Assembly: GCA_001689485.1 (NCBI GenBank)
Contig: LUJQ01000039.1
Location: 25,200 to 72,545 of the forward strand
Length of the DNA: 47,346 nt
Direction of reading: 5' to 3'
DNA from: Bacteroidales bacterium M6
GTDB lineage: Bacteria > Bacteroidota > Bacteroidia > Bacteroidales > Muribaculaceae
Positions 9,218 to 18,076 of this stretch are shown here, piece by piece. Each line of letters begins with the position of its first letter. Positions within the stretch are counted from its first letter, which is position 1. A model generated the notes under the pieces. That model searched no databases and was not told where the DNA came from. It worked only from the letters and a program-made list of their open reading frames with translations. The position numbers and the translations under genes were made by a program.

Positions 9218-11635
9218 ATGAAAGGAATCAGACATATCTCCGGAGCCATATCGCTGGCTATAGCACTGGCATTGAACGCCCCCGGGACATACGCCCAGAT
9301 GACCGACGAACAGGCATTGGTTTTCATACAACAGCAATCCAAAAGCGGAAAGACCGAAAAACAGATTGGCGAAGCCCTTTTGGCCAAAGGGGTCACCCCC
9401 GACCAGGCCAAACGCCTGAAAAGCAAATATTCCCCCTCGGCAGGAAGCCAGGATGCAGCCGAAACCGCAAGGTCGTCGAAACCAGTCCCACGCACTGCCT
9501 CGGTAACAGCACCACCCGACATGTTCGGCGAACTGGGCGATGAGGTTGTGGAATCGTCGTCGGAATCAGGCAAAAAGGTATTCGGGCACAACGTGTTTTC
9601 AAGCCGCGGCCTTTCATTCGAACCTAACGAAAACCAGGCAACCCCCCAGAACTACCGCCTCGGCCCCGGCGACGAAGTGGTTATCGACATATGGGGTGCC
9701 AGCGAAGACCACATACGCCAGGTAATTACCCCGGAAGGGAGCATCATGGTGGAACAAATCGGCCCGATTTACCTCAACGGGATGACCATCAACGAGGCTA
9801 ACTCGCGGGTAAAAGACCTCTTCTCAAACAAATATGCAGGTGTGCAGGACGAAGAAGCCGAAGTCAACATCACACTCGGCCAGGTGCGCACCATACAGGT
9901 AAATGTTATGGGTGAGGTTTCCGTTCCAGGCACCTACCGCCTTTCACCTTTCGCAACCGTGTTCAACGCCCTTTACCGCGCAGGCGGCATCAACGAAATC
10001 GGCACGATGCGAAACGTGCAGGTTATGCGCGACGGACGCCGAATAGCCAATGTCGACGTATATGAATACCTTTTCGGAGGGAAAGACGCGGGTAACATCC
10101 GCCTGCAGGAAGGTGACGTAATCATCGTACCCCCCTATCAGACCCTTATCAATATCGAAGGTAACGTAAAGCGCCCCATGCTTTACGAAATCACCGACAA
10201 GGAAAGCCTTGCCGACCTGATAAAATATGCGGGAGGGTTCACTGGCGACGCATATAGCGACATGATACGTCTGTCGCGCCAGACAGGCCACGAAAACGAA
10301 CTCTACAACATCAAGAGCGAGGATTTCGAATCCTACCGTCTTAAGGATGGCGACGTAATCACAGTCGGGACAATCGTCGACCGCTACTCCAACCGCGTGC
10401 AGCTGCGCGGGCAGGTGATGCGGCCTGGAACCTATGCCCTCGGCGACGGCGTGGAAACCGTGACACAGCTCATCAACAAAGCCGAAGGGTTGCTCGACAA
10501 CGCCTATACCGACCGTGTGCTTATTTATCGCGAAGGCCCCGACCTTACCCTGCAGGTTCTCCCCATCGACCTAGGGGCAGTGCTTTCGGGAAGCGCACCT
10601 GACATCAGGCTCCAGCGTAACGACATAATCGAAATAGCGAACCTCCAGGAACTGCTCGACAGGGGCGGCTTCACAATCCAGGGGGAGGTGGCATCACCCG
10701 GCACATACCCTTACGCTGAAAACACCACCGTGGAGGACCTCATCCTCCAGGCAGGCGGATTGCTCCAAGGGGCATCGACCGCACGTATCGAAGTGTCGCG
10801 CCGCATAATCGACCCTCAATCGCTACACCCGATTAACCAGACTGCCGAAACATTCACCCTCACCTATCAGGGCGGACGTGTAGGCGGGGAATCAGCAAAA
10901 TTCCAGCTACAGCCTTACGATATTGTCGAGGTGCGCAAAAGCCCGGTCTATATGGTACAGCAGCGTGTGGCTATCGGAGGTGAAATCACCTTTGGAGGCG
11001 CCTACACAATCGTGAACCGCAACGAACGTATATCCGACCTTATCAAACGCGCAGGGGGCTTGACCGATGCAGCATATATCAGAGGCGCGCACCTAAGCCG
11101 CCGCATGACCGAGGATGAAATCACAGCCCGCGACGAAGCCCTGCGCCTGGCCCGCATGATGCAGGACAGCGAACAGACCGACTCCATTTCCATCATGAAA
11201 ATGGAACTGCGCAACCGCTATAATGTGGGTATCGAACTCGACAAGGCACTTGCAAACCCCGGTGGCGACGAAGACCTTGTGCTTGCCGACGGCGACGTAC
11301 TCTTCATCCCACAGCTTGTCAACACAGTGAAAATCCAAGGTGATGTGATGTATCCCAACACTGTGGTATATCAGAAGGACAAGAAGCTCAAACATTACAT
11401 CGACCAGGCCGGCGGCTACGGGTCTATGGCAAAAAAGAGCAAAGCTTATATTGTCTACCTTAACGGCACGGTGGCAAAAGCCAAAAAGAACACCCCGATA
11501 GAACCGGGATGCCAGATTATCGTGCCTTCGAAATCGCCAGGCAAAGGCGTCGACTGGCAGGCAATCATGAGCATAGGCACCTCCGCAGGAGCGCTCGGAA
11601 CTATGGCTGCCTCTATCGCGGCGTTGCTTCGATAA
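9218..11635 (+). CDS. Outer-membrane polysaccharide export protein (SLBB repeats)
   Basis: The 805-aa product has a signal peptide (from MKGIRHISG at 9218 to about residue 26), a short helical region, a Poly_export/Wza N-terminal domain (YRLGPGDEVVIDIWGASEDH) and a long series of SLBB beta-grasp repeats (MGEVSVPGTYRL, IEGNVKRPMLYEI, LRGQVMRPGTYAL, IQGEVASPGTYPY, IGGEITFGGAYTI, IQGDVMYPNTVVY). It ends in a short hydrophobic tail. It should form the periplasmic/outer-membrane export channel for the glycan begun by the upstream transferase. The longer reading frame from 9101 lacks a signal peptide at its N-terminus and overlaps the previous gene, so it was not used. Confidence 0.93.
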   Translation: MKGIRHISGAISLAIALALNAPGTYAQMTDEQALVFIQQQSKSGKTEKQIGEALLAKGVTPDQAKRLKSKYSPSAGSQDAAETARSSKPVPRTASVTAPPDMFGELGDEVVESSSESGKKVFGHNVFSSRGLSFEPNENQATPQNYRLGPGDEVVIDIWGASEDHIRQVITPEGSIMVEQIGPIYLNGMTINEANSRVKDLFSNKYAGVQDEEAEVNITLGQVRTIQVNVMGEVSVPGTYRLSPFATVFNALYRAGGINEIGTMRNVQVMRDGRRIANVDVYEYLFGGKDAGNIRLQEGDVIIVPPYQTLINIEGNVKRPMLYEITDKESLADLIKYAGGFTGDAYSDMIRLSRQTGHENELYNIKSEDFESYRLKDGDVITVGTIVDRYSNRVQLRGQVMRPGTYALGDGVETVTQLINKAEGLLDNAYTDRVLIYREGPDLTLQVLPIDLGAVLSGSAPDIRLQRNDIIEIANLQELLDRGGFTIQGEVASPGTYPYAENTTVEDLILQAGGLLQGASTARIEVSRRIIDPQSLHPINQTAETFTLTYQGGRVGGESAKFQLQPYDIVEVRKSPVYMVQQRVAIGGEITFGGAYTIVNRNERISDLIKRAGGLTDAAYIRGAHLSRRMTEDEITARDEALRLARMMQDSEQTDSISIMKMELRNRYNVGIELDKALANPGGDEDLVLADGDVLFIPQLVNTVKIQGDVMYPNTVVYQKDKKLKHYIDQAGGYGSMAKKSKAYIVYLNGTVAKAKKNTPIEPGCQIIVPSKSPGKGVDWQAIMSIGTSAGALGTMAASIAALLR

Positions 11636-11694
11636 CCCGGCCTTGAGAGAATGGCATAACCAACCTATTAACAACAATCCCCACCGCATCAGAT

Positions 11695-12804
11695 ATGAGA
11701 GAAGAAAAATCCCCCATTCGCGACAACGAAATGGATAACCAGGAAATCGACTTGCTGGAACTTGCACAAAAACTGTGGGTAGAACGGCGTCTGATTTTCA
11801 AATGGTGCGCCATCGGGGCCGTGGCGGCATTGATTATAGCCTTCTCGATTCCGAAAGAATACACTACGACTATCAAACTCGCCCCGGAGGTCAATGATGC
11901 CAAAGGCGGGGCAGGAAGCCTGGGATCGCTCGCGTCACTGGCCGGGATAAACACTTCCGGCGCAGGTTCCGACGCCGTCTATCCCGACCTCTACCCCGAC
12001 ATCATGGCTTCTGTGCCATTTGCAACAGGCCTGTTCGAAGTGCCGGTGACCGACAGCACCGGGGAGCTGCACACCACCGTGCGCGACTACATCGACAACG
12101 AAACCACATCACCTTGGTGGAGCTTCATACTGAGCCTCCCCGGAAAGGCCCTGGGCGGTGTGATGTCATTGTTCCGCGACGACGAAGAACAGACAGATGG
12201 CACCCTTGACACATTCCATCTTACAAAGGATGAATATAACACAATGCAAGCCCTGTCGGAAAGGATTAACGCCGATGTGGATTCCAAGACGTCGGTTATC
12301 TCCCTGTCCGTTACAATGCAAGACCCCCTGGTGTCGGCACTTCTTGCCGACACTGTGGCCGAACGACTTAAAAACTACGTTACAGAATACCGCACAAACA
12401 AAGCCCGCGAAGATATGGGCTATATCGCGGCACTGAACGACGAGGCTAAAAAAGATTATTATGCCGCCCAACAACGTTATGCCGACTACATCGACAAGAA
12501 CCACGGGATAGTGCTCCGTTCGGGCCGCACGGAAGAGGAGCGTCTGCAAAACGAAGCCGCCCTTGCATTCAACCTATACAACTCCACCGCACAACAGTTA
12601 CAGCATGCAAAGGCAAAAGTGCAGGAAATCACACCGGTCTACACCGTTGTACAACCGGCAACAGTGCCATTGCGCCCAAGCAAACCTTCAAAGATGCTTA
12701 TCCTTGTAGGGCTTACGTTCCTTTCGGCAGTCGCGGCTTCAGCCTGGATTCTTTTTGGACGCGACCTTATTGCATCATTCAAAAGCAAGAAAGCAAGTAA
12801 ATGA
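11695..12804 (+). CDS. Wzz-like polysaccharide chain-length determinant
   Basis: The 369-aa inner-membrane protein has a short cytosolic N-terminus, TM1 (about residues 38-57), a periplasmic domain with coiled-coil segments (about 200-290), the GNVR-like proline motif VVQPATVPLRPSKPSK before TM2 (about 335-358), and a short basic C-terminus. It lacks a tyrosine-kinase domain. It should set glycan chain length together with the export protein just upstream. The start could be 11695 or the in-frame Met at 11731. Its stop overlaps the next ATG (ATGA), so the following remnant gene is in the same operon. Confidence 0.9.
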   Translation: MREEKSPIRDNEMDNQEIDLLELAQKLWVERRLIFKWCAIGAVAALIIAFSIPKEYTTTIKLAPEVNDAKGGAGSLGSLASLAGINTSGAGSDAVYPDLYPDIMASVPFATGLFEVPVTDSTGELHTTVRDYIDNETTSPWWSFILSLPGKALGGVMSLFRDDEEQTDGTLDTFHLTKDEYNTMQALSERINADVDSKTSVISLSVTMQDPLVSALLADTVAERLKNYVTEYRTNKAREDMGYIAALNDEAKKDYYAAQQRYADYIDKNHGIVLRSGRTEEERLQNEAALAFNLYNSTAQQLQHAKAKVQEITPVYTVVQPATVPLRPSKPSKMLILVGLTFLSAVAASAWILFGRDLIASFKSKKASK

Positions 12805-13244
12805 CGCTGCATCGGCATTTATTGTCAAAACTCCCGCTATTGCTTGCCATAGGGGTGATTTTCCATACCTCCTGCGGAACCGGGAACAACGGTCGGACAT
12901 CTCCATCTGACAGAACTGGCAATGATGATTGGCTTGTAGGGCTTGCACAGGATATTGCAACAGCAACTGCCGACGAACCGGGGCAATGCGGTGTCGCCAT
13001 AATCATCGACAACAAGGATACCGTCGCCTTCAACAACAGGGCGGATTATCCTATGATGAGTATGTTCAAACTCCATGAAGCATTAGCCGTATGTGCCACA
13101 CTGGATGGCGGATATGTAAGCCTACCATCAGGCCGCAACTACTCCATAGCCGTGTTTGTAAAAGACTATGCGGGCAATCAGGAAGATGCCGAACGGCTGA
13201 TTGCCTGCATATCGGAAACTGTCTACAATCATTTGGCGGATTAA
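12801..13244 (+). pseudogene. Class A beta-lactamase with internal in-frame deletion
   Basis: The 147-aa product has a lipobox (HTSC, Cys25) and the N-terminal part of an A2-type (CfxA/CblA-like) class A beta-lactamase, including the active-site SMFK (Ser87, Lys90) in MMSMFKLHEALAVC. Near residue 100 it jumps to the last strand and helix of the enzyme (LPSGRNYSIAVFVKDY, then DAERLIACISETVYNHL). About half of the normal ~300-residue protein is missing, including the SDN, Glu166 and KTG elements, so hydrolysis is not expected. The reading frame is intact on both sides of the junction. It overlaps the Wzz-like stop by four bases. A repurposed penicillin-binding fragment is conceivable but unsupported. 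Confidence 0.8.
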
Positions 13245-13268
13245 CCCCGCACAACAGTAGCCGGCAAC

Positions 13269-14324
13269 CTATCTGGACACAAATCGGCCGCAATCGCTGC
13301 CAATGTGTTTGTCGGCCGGGAATGAAACGCCGAGTTGCCGACGAATCTCATCCAACAGAATCATTGTATTCAATGAATTCGCCTGACTGTTGATGTCTGA
13401 CTGCGACTTTCCCGACATAACTACATCTATGAATTCCTTCATTTCATAGAAATATTCACTTTTGTCGGCAACGACTGTCAAATCCTCCGGCTGTATGTCG
13501 TCGCGAATCCCACCGCGCTTATTTTCCACATGAGGGTAATAAATTACGTTGCCCGGCTTATGGATTTTGTCTAGCACAATCGAACCACCCTCACCCTGCA
13601 GCTCGGCAGGAAGCACCGAATCGGAGATTTTGGAATAAACCACCACTGCATCCATCTGCTCATATCGGAATATTACAGCACCTTGCCCGTCTGCCCCGGA
13701 AGACAGAAGAGTACCCGTAGCGAAAACCCGTTCAGGCAGCCCAAACAGCACAACCATCGGATAGACGGTATAGATGCCTATATCCATAAGCGCCCCATTT
13801 GAATACTGAGGGTTGAAGGCATTCGTCGGTATCCCGGCCTTAAGGCTGTCATATCTTGAGGAATACTGGCAATATGAGGCAAAATACCGCCGCATCCTCC
13901 CTACCCTTCCTATATCTTCCAATATTACACTAAAATTGGGATTCAGTGTCGATTTAACGGCCTCCATCAACACCACGTTATTCCGATTGGCTGCTTCTAT
14001 CATCGCCCCGGCTTCTTCGGCATTTGATGCAAAAGGTTTCTCGCATAGAACGTGTTTTCCATGATTCATGCACAAAATGCTTTGCGAAGCATGAAGGAAA
14101 TTAGGCGATGCTATATACACGGCATCGATCAAAGGACTGGCGGCCATGTCGGGCAATGACGTAAATGTGTACGGTATATTATGCCGGGCAGCAAACACAT
14201 CGGCAGTATGCTGTTCCCGCGAACACACCGCCACAAGCTTAAAACGCGAATCCTGCAACGCACCCTCTACCATCCAATCCGAAATAAAGTTAGTGCCTAC
14301 GATTCCAAAACGAACTTGCTCCAT
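13269..14324 (-). CDS. Gfo/Idh/MocA-family oxidoreductase
   Basis: The 351-aa product is an NAD(P)-dependent sugar or inositol dehydrogenase-like enzyme. The N-terminal Rossmann fold carries GIVGTNFISD (a slightly altered GxGxxx), followed by AVCSREQHTADVFA, the YIASPNFLH strand and the family hallmark CEKPFASNAEEA (lysine in EKP). The C-terminal alpha/beta domain contains GALMDIGIYTVYP. The substrate is not deducible. It converges on the beta-lactamase remnant; 24 bases separate the stops, and no clear hairpin lies between them. Confidence 0.92.
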   Translation of the reverse strand: MEQVRFGIVGTNFISDWMVEGALQDSRFKLVAVCSREQHTADVFAARHNIPYTFTSLPDMAASPLIDAVYIASPNFLHASQSILCMNHGKHVLCEKPFASNAEEAGAMIEAANRNNVVLMEAVKSTLNPNFSVILEDIGRVGRMRRYFASYCQYSSRYDSLKAGIPTNAFNPQYSNGALMDIGIYTVYPMVVLFGLPERVFATGTLLSSGADGQGAVIFRYEQMDAVVVYSKISDSVLPAELQGEGGSIVLDKIHKPGNVIYYPHVENKRGGIRDDIQPEDLTVVADKSEYFYEMKEFIDVVMSGKSQSDINSQANSLNTMILLDEIRRQLGVSFPADKHIGSDCGRFVSR

Positions 14325-14446
14325 AATCTTCCAAAATTTATAAGCCAGTCATAAACATTATCAACCACAAGCACATCCTAAAGAACACCCCCGTTGTCAT
14401 GCATATGCGACCTTTAAGAAACAACTTGCCATAAAAAAATCACATA

Positions 14447-14632
14447 TAAGTAAGTCGTGGAAAATATTTTATATTGTCTGAGAGCATACTTTCAGTCGAT
14501 TTTTGTCCGAAGATGAAGGAGTGTGGCGAGCTATACGACTGAAAATGAGGATAAAAAGCGGCAAAAGGATGCCGCAAAGAATATAAAGCCGGATTATAGG
14601 TTTTATGCGTAATAATTTTCATGACTTACTTA
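14447..14632. repeat. MITE-like segment with inverted ends
   Basis: A 186-base segment in AT-rich DNA begins taagtaagtc and ends with its exact reverse complement gacttactta. Inside is a second inverted pair (tttcagtcg and cgactgaaa, about 37 bases apart). A 60-codon minus-strand frame spans it but shows no domain or family resemblance. The architecture fits a small non-autonomous repeat or a structured RNA; I cannot tell from one copy. Confidence 0.4.
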
Positions 14633-15446
14633 ACATCAATACCTTCCATTAAACACCCACTTCTCTTAATGATGTTGCTTCTTGCAAATTTAAGTATTCT
14701 TCCCAAAGAATACAAAATCATCCCCAATAGATTCCAAACTACAATTCCAAACCACCTTCACAAAACATTCGGACAAATAAATCCTCATGCGCGCAAACCA
14801 TTATCGGCTACACACATCATCTATACAGCTCCTACAACCACGGCTAGCGCGAGGACTAATTGCCGAAACGACATTTTTTAGATTCCCAACCCAACAACTT
14901 CATATAGGGCTAATCGCAAAAAACAGGCTGAAAACAGGCTTAAAATATCCTACATCACCAAGCAGCATCCTGGTTTACAAGCATATATCTTGGCACGACA
15001 TAACATCAACAGTTTACATGTATGTAACACTATTGCCAAGCTGATAGTAACATACATTTTCAGTCTGCTTTTTTCCATCAGTCCTAAATCAAATGTAACA
15101 CTTGCCAAATGAACCTCCGCTGCACCAAAAGCATCTTAAAAAACTGATTTTTTCCATTCAAACAACCATATCCCTCAAAAAGACACATCATTCGAACAAC
15201 TATACCATATCCAATAAGTATATTCTTCAAATCATCATATTCTTCAGTCCACTATATAACCCAGGTAACTTATTCTGATATATCATTCTGACGACTTCTG
15301 ATATATTATCCTAACAACCATCTTTTTTGACAACCACATCATTGTAACATCTTGCTATTCAGATATTTTTCCACCAATATTATATTTATCCCCTGAATCT
15401 CACAAATCCTACTCACAAAAAATAATTAAAAAACTTGCCGATTTTT
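14633..15446. other. AT-rich intergenic region, no gene seen
   Basis: About 800 bases of low-GC DNA with only short, featureless reading frames. It contains a few short direct repeats (for example ttctgatatat near 15274 and a variant near 15296). I see no RNA gene, promoter-driven unit or protein family here. It ends at the tRNA-Phe promoter. Confidence 0.5.
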
Positions 15447-15476
15447 TTGCCAATTCAAAATAAATGCCTACCTTTG
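15447..15476 (+). promoter_or_regulatory. tRNA-Phe promoter
   Basis: TTG (15447-15449), 19-base spacer, TACCTTTG (15469-15476), ahead of the tRNA with a precursor leader of about 85 bases. Confidence 0.8.
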
Positions 15477-15566
15477 CATCGCAGAAACGGAAAAGACAGC
15501 CTCTCGCGCAAACAACCTCTCTAACCTACAGCGCTAGATTGCCACAAGTCTCCAAGTTTACCGCAC

Positions 15567-15642
15567 GGTGCCATAGCTCAGTTGGTAGAGCAAAGGACTG
15601 AAAATCCTTGTGTCCCCGGTTCGATTCCTGGTGGCACCACCA
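15567..15642 (+). tRNA. tRNA-Phe (GAA)
   Basis: 76 bases with encoded CCA. The acceptor stem GGTGCCA pairs with TGGCACC (15632-15638). The anticodon loop CTGAAAA gives anticodon GAA inside an AAGGA/TCCTT stem. The T arm contains GGTTCGATTCC. A rho-independent terminator follows. The gene marks the left boundary of the integrated element, whose integrase starts 161 bases downstream. Confidence 0.98.
15618..15642 (+). other. Probable attL core in the tRNA 3' end
   Basis: Integration of tyrosine-recombinase elements into tRNA 3' ends, with the integrase adjacent, is well established. The T-arm/acceptor end is therefore the likely attachment core. The matching attR copy would lie beyond the right edge and cannot be checked here. 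Confidence 0.45.
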
Positions 15643-15645
15643 GAC

Positions 15646-15669
15646 AACCCCGACAGTAGTCGGGGTTTT
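15646..15669 (+). terminator. Terminator after tRNA-Phe
   Basis: Hairpin aaccccgac / gtcggggtt with a short T tract, four bases after the tRNA. Confidence 0.8.
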
Positions 15670-15803
15670 GTTGTAAATAACCGATTATCAACGGATTACA
15701 CACGCCCCGTCGGTAGTCAATTTTTAATCAAACGTCGGCACAGCCGTAGGCACAGTATCAAGCACTTACGGAAAATGTCGGCTCAAAAGTTGGCACACCA
15801 CAA

Positions 15804-16958
15804 ATGGCGAAAGTAACAATCAAACGGCGCAACGAAAGCGAACGCGCCGACGGCAGGGCGGCCCTGTATGCCGTCCTGAACATCGAGCGGATAAAAATCC
15901 GCCTCCCCCTCGATATAGCGGTAACGGCCGCAGAATGGGATGAGACAGCCGAGCGCGTCCGGGGGCGCGGTCAGCAGGTCAAAGACTGGAACCTTATCAT
16001 CTCCAACACCAAAGCGAAAATCTCCGACATCCTGGTGCGGGCGCGCCTGACAGGTGAAAACCTCACGAAGGATAGTTTTCTGGCCCTCTATAGGAGACCG
16101 GGAGAAACAATGAACTTTGTCGAATATGCCAGGAGGCACCTGGATGCCTTGAAGTCTGCCATGCAGCCTGAAACGGTACGCCATCATGCCGCCGCCCTCC
16201 GCAAGCTGGAAAACTACGCCCCGAGCCTACAGATATGCGACATAACCCCGGAATGGCTCCGGGTATATGCCGCTTATCTCCGCGACAAGCACCACAATAA
16301 CCCCGGAACAATTCGCAAGAACATGTGTGTAATCCGTATGCACTATTATGCCGCGATGAGAGCCGGTAAGGTAAAAAACAACCCGTTCGAGGTGTACAGG
16401 ATTCCACAGGCCGACCCTGCCGTCATATACCTTACCGACGAGGAGTTAAACGCCCTGATAGGACTGTTCCGCTCCGACAATCTCGACGATGGCGAAACCG
16501 ACGTGTTGCGCTTCTTCCTGTTCATGTGCTTCACCGCGATGCATATCTCCGACGCCCGCAACCTACAGATAGAACAGATACACGGCGGCGAGATACATTA
16601 TACCCGTATAAAGACCCGGACCCGCGTAGACATGCCTTTGTCGGCCCCGGCCGACAAACTTGTGGAACACTACAAAAGCGGAAGATTGCGAGGCCCCCTG
16701 TGCCGCAACCTTCCAACCGACCAGGCCTTCAACCGCATAATAAAAAGAATCTGCAAACGCATAGGCATAAACAAGGCCGTCAGCGCGAAAACCGCCAGGC
16801 ATACCTTCGCCACCCTGTATTACAAAAAGAACAACGGCGACCTAGGCACACTTTCAAAACTGTTGGGCCATACACAAATCAGCACGACGATGATTTACGC
16901 CCACATAATGAAAGATACCCGTATGACAGGGGTGCATGCCTTCGACGACCTAATGTAA
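15804..16958 (+). CDS. int: Tyrosine recombinase (prophage integrase)
   Basis: The 384-aa product has a Bacteroidota-type arm-binding N-terminus (about 1-90), a SAM-like core-binding domain (about 105-195) and a C-terminal catalytic domain. The nucleophile is Tyr365 in STTMIYAHIM. LLGHTQ supplies the GH, KTARHTFAT gives a Lys-x-x-Arg in place of the usual His-x-x-Arg, and KTRTR offers the catalytic lysine. The first catalytic Arg position (usually TGLRxSD) reads TAMHISD, a His; Bacteroides integrases such as IntDOT also lack this Arg. It is the only plus-strand gene of the element and should catalyse integration and excision at tRNA-Phe. Confidence 0.93.
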   Translation: MAKVTIKRRNESERADGRAALYAVLNIERIKIRLPLDIAVTAAEWDETAERVRGRGQQVKDWNLIISNTKAKISDILVRARLTGENLTKDSFLALYRRPGETMNFVEYARRHLDALKSAMQPETVRHHAAALRKLENYAPSLQICDITPEWLRVYAAYLRDKHHNNPGTIRKNMCVIRMHYYAAMRAGKVKNNPFEVYRIPQADPAVIYLTDEELNALIGLFRSDNLDDGETDVLRFFLFMCFTAMHISDARNLQIEQIHGGEIHYTRIKTRTRVDMPLSAPADKLVEHYKSGRLRGPLCRNLPTDQAFNRIIKRICKRIGINKAVSAKTARHTFATLYYKKNNGDLGTLSKLLGHTQISTTMIYAHIMKDTRMTGVHAFDDLM

Positions 16959-16975
16959 CAGGTGCATGCCGAAAC

Positions 16976-17048
16976 AAAAAGCGGGAGCATATCCTGCTCC
17001 CGCTTGACGCATAGGGGTTGCGTGTCGTCAAACAAAAACAATCGTCTA
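16976..17048 (-). repeat. 3'-UTR repeat R1: terminator plus antisense-like segment
   Basis: A 73-base element repeated at 19165-19237. In minus-strand order it begins at the DUF5053 stop codon, contains a 16-base segment (17042-17027) perfectly complementary to the leader of the 17503-17676 gene, then a small TTGACG/CGTCAA stem, and ends with a GCGGGAGCA/TGCTCCCGC hairpin and T tract. The hairpin also faces the integrase stop, so it can terminate both strands. The two copies differ only in the hairpin loop and at one further base. Confidence 0.8.
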
Positions 17049-17459
17049 TGCTTTTATCGTAACAGCCCCCAACTGGGTGCGTATGTCTTCCAAAGCCTCA
17101 TAAAACATGGCTTCCTCCTGCGGGGAGAACCGTGCCGGTCGGCCGTTCACAATATTGCCCTTAATACGCTGGTAGAGCCATGAACGCGACTTGCCGAAAT
17201 ATTTGCGTGCGATATAGGCAAAATTGATGGCATCGGCCAAATCCCCCATTTTATCCCTTATCTTATATTCCTCCACGTTCCTACGTATATTGTCAAGACG
17301 TGCGTCCACCGAAGAAATCAACTTGTTGTTGAAATCCTTGAACTCATCCATCGACCGCCCTTCTCGCTTTGCCCGGTCGATAACTTCTGCGTAAACTTCC
17401 GGCAACCTTGGGTCATTGGCATCGGCCATGGCCGTAAGCATTTTCAAATCTTCATTCAT
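17046..17459 (-). CDS. DUF5053 family phage protein
   Basis: The 137-aa product matches my recollection of DUF5053, a family seen in Bacteroidales prophages. The N-terminal part is helical and charged (residues 1-70). The C-terminal part contains FGKSRSWLYQRIKGNIVNGRPARFSPQEE, which looks like a helix-turn-helix with a wing, so it may bind nucleic acid. No catalytic motif is visible. It follows the 17503-17676 gene by 43 bases, probably in one transcript driven from 17703-17733, and its stop abuts repeat R1. Confidence 0.75.
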   Translation of the reverse strand: MNEDLKMLTAMADANDPRLPEVYAEVIDRAKREGRSMDEFKDFNNKLISSVDARLDNIRRNVEEYKIRDKMGDLADAINFAYIARKYFGKSRSWLYQRIKGNIVNGRPARFSPQEEAMFYEALEDIRTQLGAVTIKA

Positions 17460-17502
17460 AGCGGTTTTTTCTATCGGGGGAGATTGCGGCCTCCCCCGTG
17501 TT

Positions 17503-17676
17503 TTATTTTTTCAATTCCTTTATGGCCTGCTTTATGGCCTTGTACTTATCAAGCGCCCTGTTCAGTTCGGCTTCCACATCCATTCCGGCTTTCACTGCTA
17601 CCGACAGGGCTTTCAGGTGGTTCTCCACAAAGAACAGTTCCTGGTAGCATTCTGACAAAAGTTCTTTTTTATCCAT
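17503..17676 (-). CDS. Small helical phage protein
   Basis: A 57-aa, Leu/Lys/Glu-rich helical protein (MDKKELLSECYQELFF...), probably a coiled coil; no family recognised. I chose Met at 17676 because the upstream 19 codons lie within the promoter and leader. Its leader, 5'-proximal, can form a small hairpin and is complementary to repeats R1 and R2. DUF5053 follows. Confidence 0.7.
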   Translation of the reverse strand: MDKKELLSECYQELFFVENHLKALSVAVKAGMDVEAELNRALDKYKAIKQAIKELKK

Positions 17677-17680
17677 ATAA

Positions 17681-17733
17681 GTATTGTTTTTGTTTGACAA
17701 TACAAATATAATACACTTTTGTATATCAAACAA
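17681..17733 (-). promoter_or_regulatory. Promoter and short hairpin leader
   Basis: Minus strand: TTG (17731-17733), 20-base spacer, TATATTTG (17703-17710). The leader begins with GTATTGT...ACAATAC (17702-17680), a self-complementary hairpin. Its 17698-17683 part is the exact reverse complement of 16 bases in R1 and R2. An ATACaaaagtGTAT dyad lies in the spacer and could be an operator. Confidence 0.7.
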
Positions 17734-17780
17734 ATTTCCGGGATATAATTTTCAAAAACAATGCGGAAAATTCCATAAAA

Positions 17781-17809
17781 AACGGGAGCAGCTTAAATCT
17801 GCTCCCGTT
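17781..17809 (-). terminator. Terminator of the L1-L3 operon
   Basis: Hairpin with arms aacgggagca and tgctcccgtt flanked by A and T tracts, at the 3' end of the 17813-18076 gene. It reads as a terminator on both strands. Confidence 0.8.
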
Positions 17810-17812
17810 TTT

Positions 17813-18076
17813 TCAGATTTCTATAAGGGGGATGTCGTTTTGGGGCAGGTCGGCATCAGGCGGGGACGCCAGGGTGGCTACCGCCTTTCGCAACAATACA
17901 AGCTCGCGCAACAGCCCGATGGCGGTTTCCCCGTCCGGGTGATCGGAAAGTATGATAAAGCGGCAAGCCTCGTCAATCACGTCGGCATAGCCCTCGCCCA
18001 CAGGGGTGTTTTGAAGGTCATCGAGGATTTCCACCATGGCATCGGTAACCTGTGCGCCTGCAACTATAAGCCTCAT
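17813..18076 (-). CDS. Leader-RNA-associated protein, paralogue 1
   Basis: An 87-aa acidic helical protein of unknown function. It starts MRLIVAGAQVTDAMVEILDD and has the block LRELVLLRKAVATL followed by a Pro/Asp tail. It is clearly related to the 31263-31550 product (MRIEIAGAQITDAVVEVLD, LRTLQMVRRDIATL, a tail with PPDAxLPxNDxP in both) and more distantly to the N-terminus of the 40206-40988 product. All three lie downstream of a related structured leader RNA. The ATG at 18076 overlaps the preceding stop (ATGA), indicating translational coupling. Confidence 0.8.
   Translation of the reverse strand: MRLIVAGAQVTDAMVEILDDLQNTPVGEGYADVIDEACRFIILSDHPDGETAIGLLRELVLLRKAVATLASPPDADLPQNDIPLIEI

Noticed and set aside
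14621..15044. Overlapping short plus-strand frames in the AT-rich region before tRNA-Phe
   Set aside because: Low-complexity composition, no homology character, no promoter; treated as non-coding.
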